DNA from: Vogesella sp. LIG4
Lineage (GTDB): Bacteria; Pseudomonadota; Gammaproteobacteria; Burkholderiales; Chromobacteriaceae
NCBI RefSeq assembly: GCF_900090205.1
Contig: NZ_LT607802.1
Span: forward strand, 533,858-597,857
DNA length: 64,000 nt
Direction: 5' to 3'
Part shown: positions 62,859 through 64,000 of the stretch, piece after piece
Layout of the letters: each line of letters starts with the position of its first letter
Position numbering within the stretch: position 1 is the first letter of the stretch
Program-made: the position numbers and the translations under genes
Notes under the pieces: generated by a model
The model's input: the letters and a program-made list of their open reading frames with translations, nothing else
Database searches by the model: none
Told to the model about the DNA's origin: nothing

Positions 62859-63803
62859 TTAATGTAAGGGGTAACGCTGCAGCAGCCAGATTGCCAGGCT
62901 GATGCTGAAAAAAGAACTGCTGGTCGCCAGCAGCAGGGTGGCGGCGCAAAAGCCCTGCATATCGTGCCGCTGCCCGAAAATCGGAAAGATGCTCAGCATC
63001 GGCATCGCCGCGATCAACACCCCGGCCATGGCCAGCTGCGGGTTGCCGGCGGCGAACGGCAGCAGCGCCAGCGCCACCAGCAGCGGATGCAGCAGCAGCT
63101 TGCCGGCCGCCACCACGCTGACATCGCGCCACAGGCTGCGCAGCGGCAACCCCACCAGCGAACCGCCGATCAGGAACAGCGCCACCGGCGCCGAGGCGCT
63201 GCCCAGCATCGCCACCGGCCTGGCCAGCAATGGCGGCAGCGGCCAGCCCAGCAGCGCCAGCAGGCTGCCGCAGGCGATGGCCAGCACGATGGGGTTGCTG
63301 CGCAGCCCCAGCAACGCACGGCCGAACGGCCGCCAGAAACCGCCGCTGCGGCTACCGTCGGACTCCGACAGTGCCATGCCCAGCGGCAGCATCAGCAGGT
63401 TTTCCACCACCATGCACAAGGCCAGTGCCAGCGCCGCCACCGGCCCCAGCAGCTGGTGCACGATGGGGTAGCCGACAAAGGCGCTGTTGGAGCAGGACAT
63501 GCCCAGCCCGTACAGCGCGGCGCGCGGCAAGGGCTGGCGGCGCCGCCGCATCGCCCACAGCGTGCCCAGCAGCAGCATGCTCAGCGAGGCGCCGGCATAG
63601 GCCAGCAGGTAGCCGCCGTTGAGCATCTCCGCCGGTGCCCGGCTGGACAGCGAATGCAGGATCAGCGCCGGCAATGCAAAGCGCACCACCAGCGTGCCCA
63701 GCGCCGGCAGCTGCGCCTGCGGGAACCACTGCCCGCGCACCGAGGCATAACCCAATGCGATCAGCAGGAATACCGGGGCGATGGCGGACAGGATGGCCAG
63801 CAT
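62859..63803 (-). CDS. AEC-family transporter (auxin efflux carrier/MdcF-like)
   Basis: 314 residues with about ten membrane helices. AEC marks are VVRFALPALILHSLS near 40, GMSCSNSAFVGYPI near 103, LRSNPIVLAIACGSL near 165 and APVALFLIGGSL near 205. Members move malonate, malate and similar acids. Preceded by a 32-codon ORF and a copy of the pmd promoter element, so it may be co-induced with protocatechuate catabolism. The 128 bases to the MFS gene contain one GTTGGCCGCA and no gene. Confidence 0.88.
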   Translation of the reverse strand: MLAILSAIAPVFLLIALGYASVRGQWFPQAQLPALGTLVVRFALPALILHSLSSRAPAEMLNGGYLLAYAGASLSMLLLGTLWAMRRRRQPLPRAALYGLGMSCSNSAFVGYPIVHQLLGPVAALALALCMVVENLLMLPLGMALSESDGSRSGGFWRPFGRALLGLRSNPIVLAIACGSLLALLGWPLPPLLARPVAMLGSASAPVALFLIGGSLVGLPLRSLWRDVSVVAAGKLLLHPLLVALALLPFAAGNPQLAMAGVLIAAMPMLSIFPIFGQRHDMQGFCAATLLLATSSSFFSISLAIWLLQRYPLH

Positions 63804-63819
63804 GCTGATGCAGCGCCGC

Positions 63820-63918
63820 TCAGGCGGCGGCCTTGGCGCCGCAGGGTGCGGCCGGGGTGGCGGGCGGCTGCTGGCTATCGTGACAGCGCAGGCAGCGGCG
63901 AGGGATTGCGGTGTTCAT
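63820..63918 (-). CDS. putative 32-codon ORF upstream of the AEC gene
   Basis: The ATG at 63918 sits at the same place relative to the conserved promoter element as the pmdU ATG (GATACTGC, GCC, ATG), and no Shine-Dalgarno is visible in either. The encoded start MNTAIPRRCLRCHD resembles PmdU MQTPIP and contains CLRCH. The ORF stops 17 bases before the AEC start. It could be a short leader, a truncated duplicate of the pmdU start region, or chance. Confidence 0.35.
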   Translation of the reverse strand: MNTAIPRRCLRCHDSQQPPATPAAPCGAKAAA

Positions 63919-63922
63919 GGCA

Positions 63923-63996
63923 GCAGTATCGACTGGCCGGCAAGTGTGCAAAATATGGATGGCCCACTAATAGATATATCAGTTTGCTATGGCTTG
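63923..63996 (-). promoter_or_regulatory. copy of the pmd promoter/LysR box at the right edge
   Basis: ATA-N9-TAT at 63976-63990 plus the flanking blocks ATAGCAAAC, TATATCTAYTAGT, CCATATTTT and GATACTGC match the element upstream of pmdU in order and spacing. It reads toward the small ORF and AEC gene. Any gene further right is outside the window. Confidence 0.65.
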
Positions 63997-64000
63997 TCGC

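Overview
The window looks like chromosomal DNA of a high-GC betaproteobacterium. A Neisseriales/Chromobacteriaceae relative (Vogesella or Aquitalea type) is plausible but not proven. The guess rests on the GC-rich coding style, a Comamonas-like pmd operon and a complete-looking type VI secretion system (T6SS). No rRNA, tRNA, CRISPR array or transposase was found.

Region 1 (1-42,100) is a T6SS locus with two divergent arms meeting at an AT-rich promoter region (23,365-23,513). The leftward arm is tssJ-tssK-tssL-tssE-vgrG1, then an effector cassette (DUF4123 adaptor, VasX-like effector with a MIX-like motif, DUF6708 membrane protein, three AT-rich orphan genes), then tssF, a small membrane protein gene, tssG, tssH (clpV), an unknown membrane protein gene and a PAAR gene cut by the window edge. 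The rightward arm is an M15 peptidase (TagX-like), tssM, tagF, tssB, tssC, hcp, an OmpA-like lipoprotein, vgrG2, a candidate effector, duplicated immunity-like genes and a graveyard of decayed AT-rich genes. tssA is not seen and may lie left of base 1. The two vgrG genes are near-identical for about 800 codons in inverted orientation around the 12.4-kb core. Two decayed 5' copies of tssF alternate with the orphan genes, which suggests repeated insertion by recombination at the tssF start.

Region 2 (42,100-64,000) is an aromatic-acid catabolic block. pobA with a divergent AraC regulator makes protocatechuate from 4-hydroxybenzoate. quiC, a type II aroQ and a quiA-like aroE make protocatechuate from quinate/shikimate, with a TetR regulator and palindromic operators. 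The leftward operon pmdU-K-E-F-D-A-B-C (plus an aldo/keto reductase) runs the 4,5-cleavage pathway to pyruvate and oxaloacetate, with a LysR gene immediately upstream. A second, divergent LigAB-type dioxygenase pair has its own LysR regulator. Two transporters close the window.

A genome-scale signal crosses both regions. The 10-mer GTTGGCCGCA occurs in great excess in both orientations, in coding frames and in intergenic gaps, once as a perfect terminator-like inverted pair. It is absent by eye from both T6SS accessory islands. It behaves like a DNA-uptake-type sequence.
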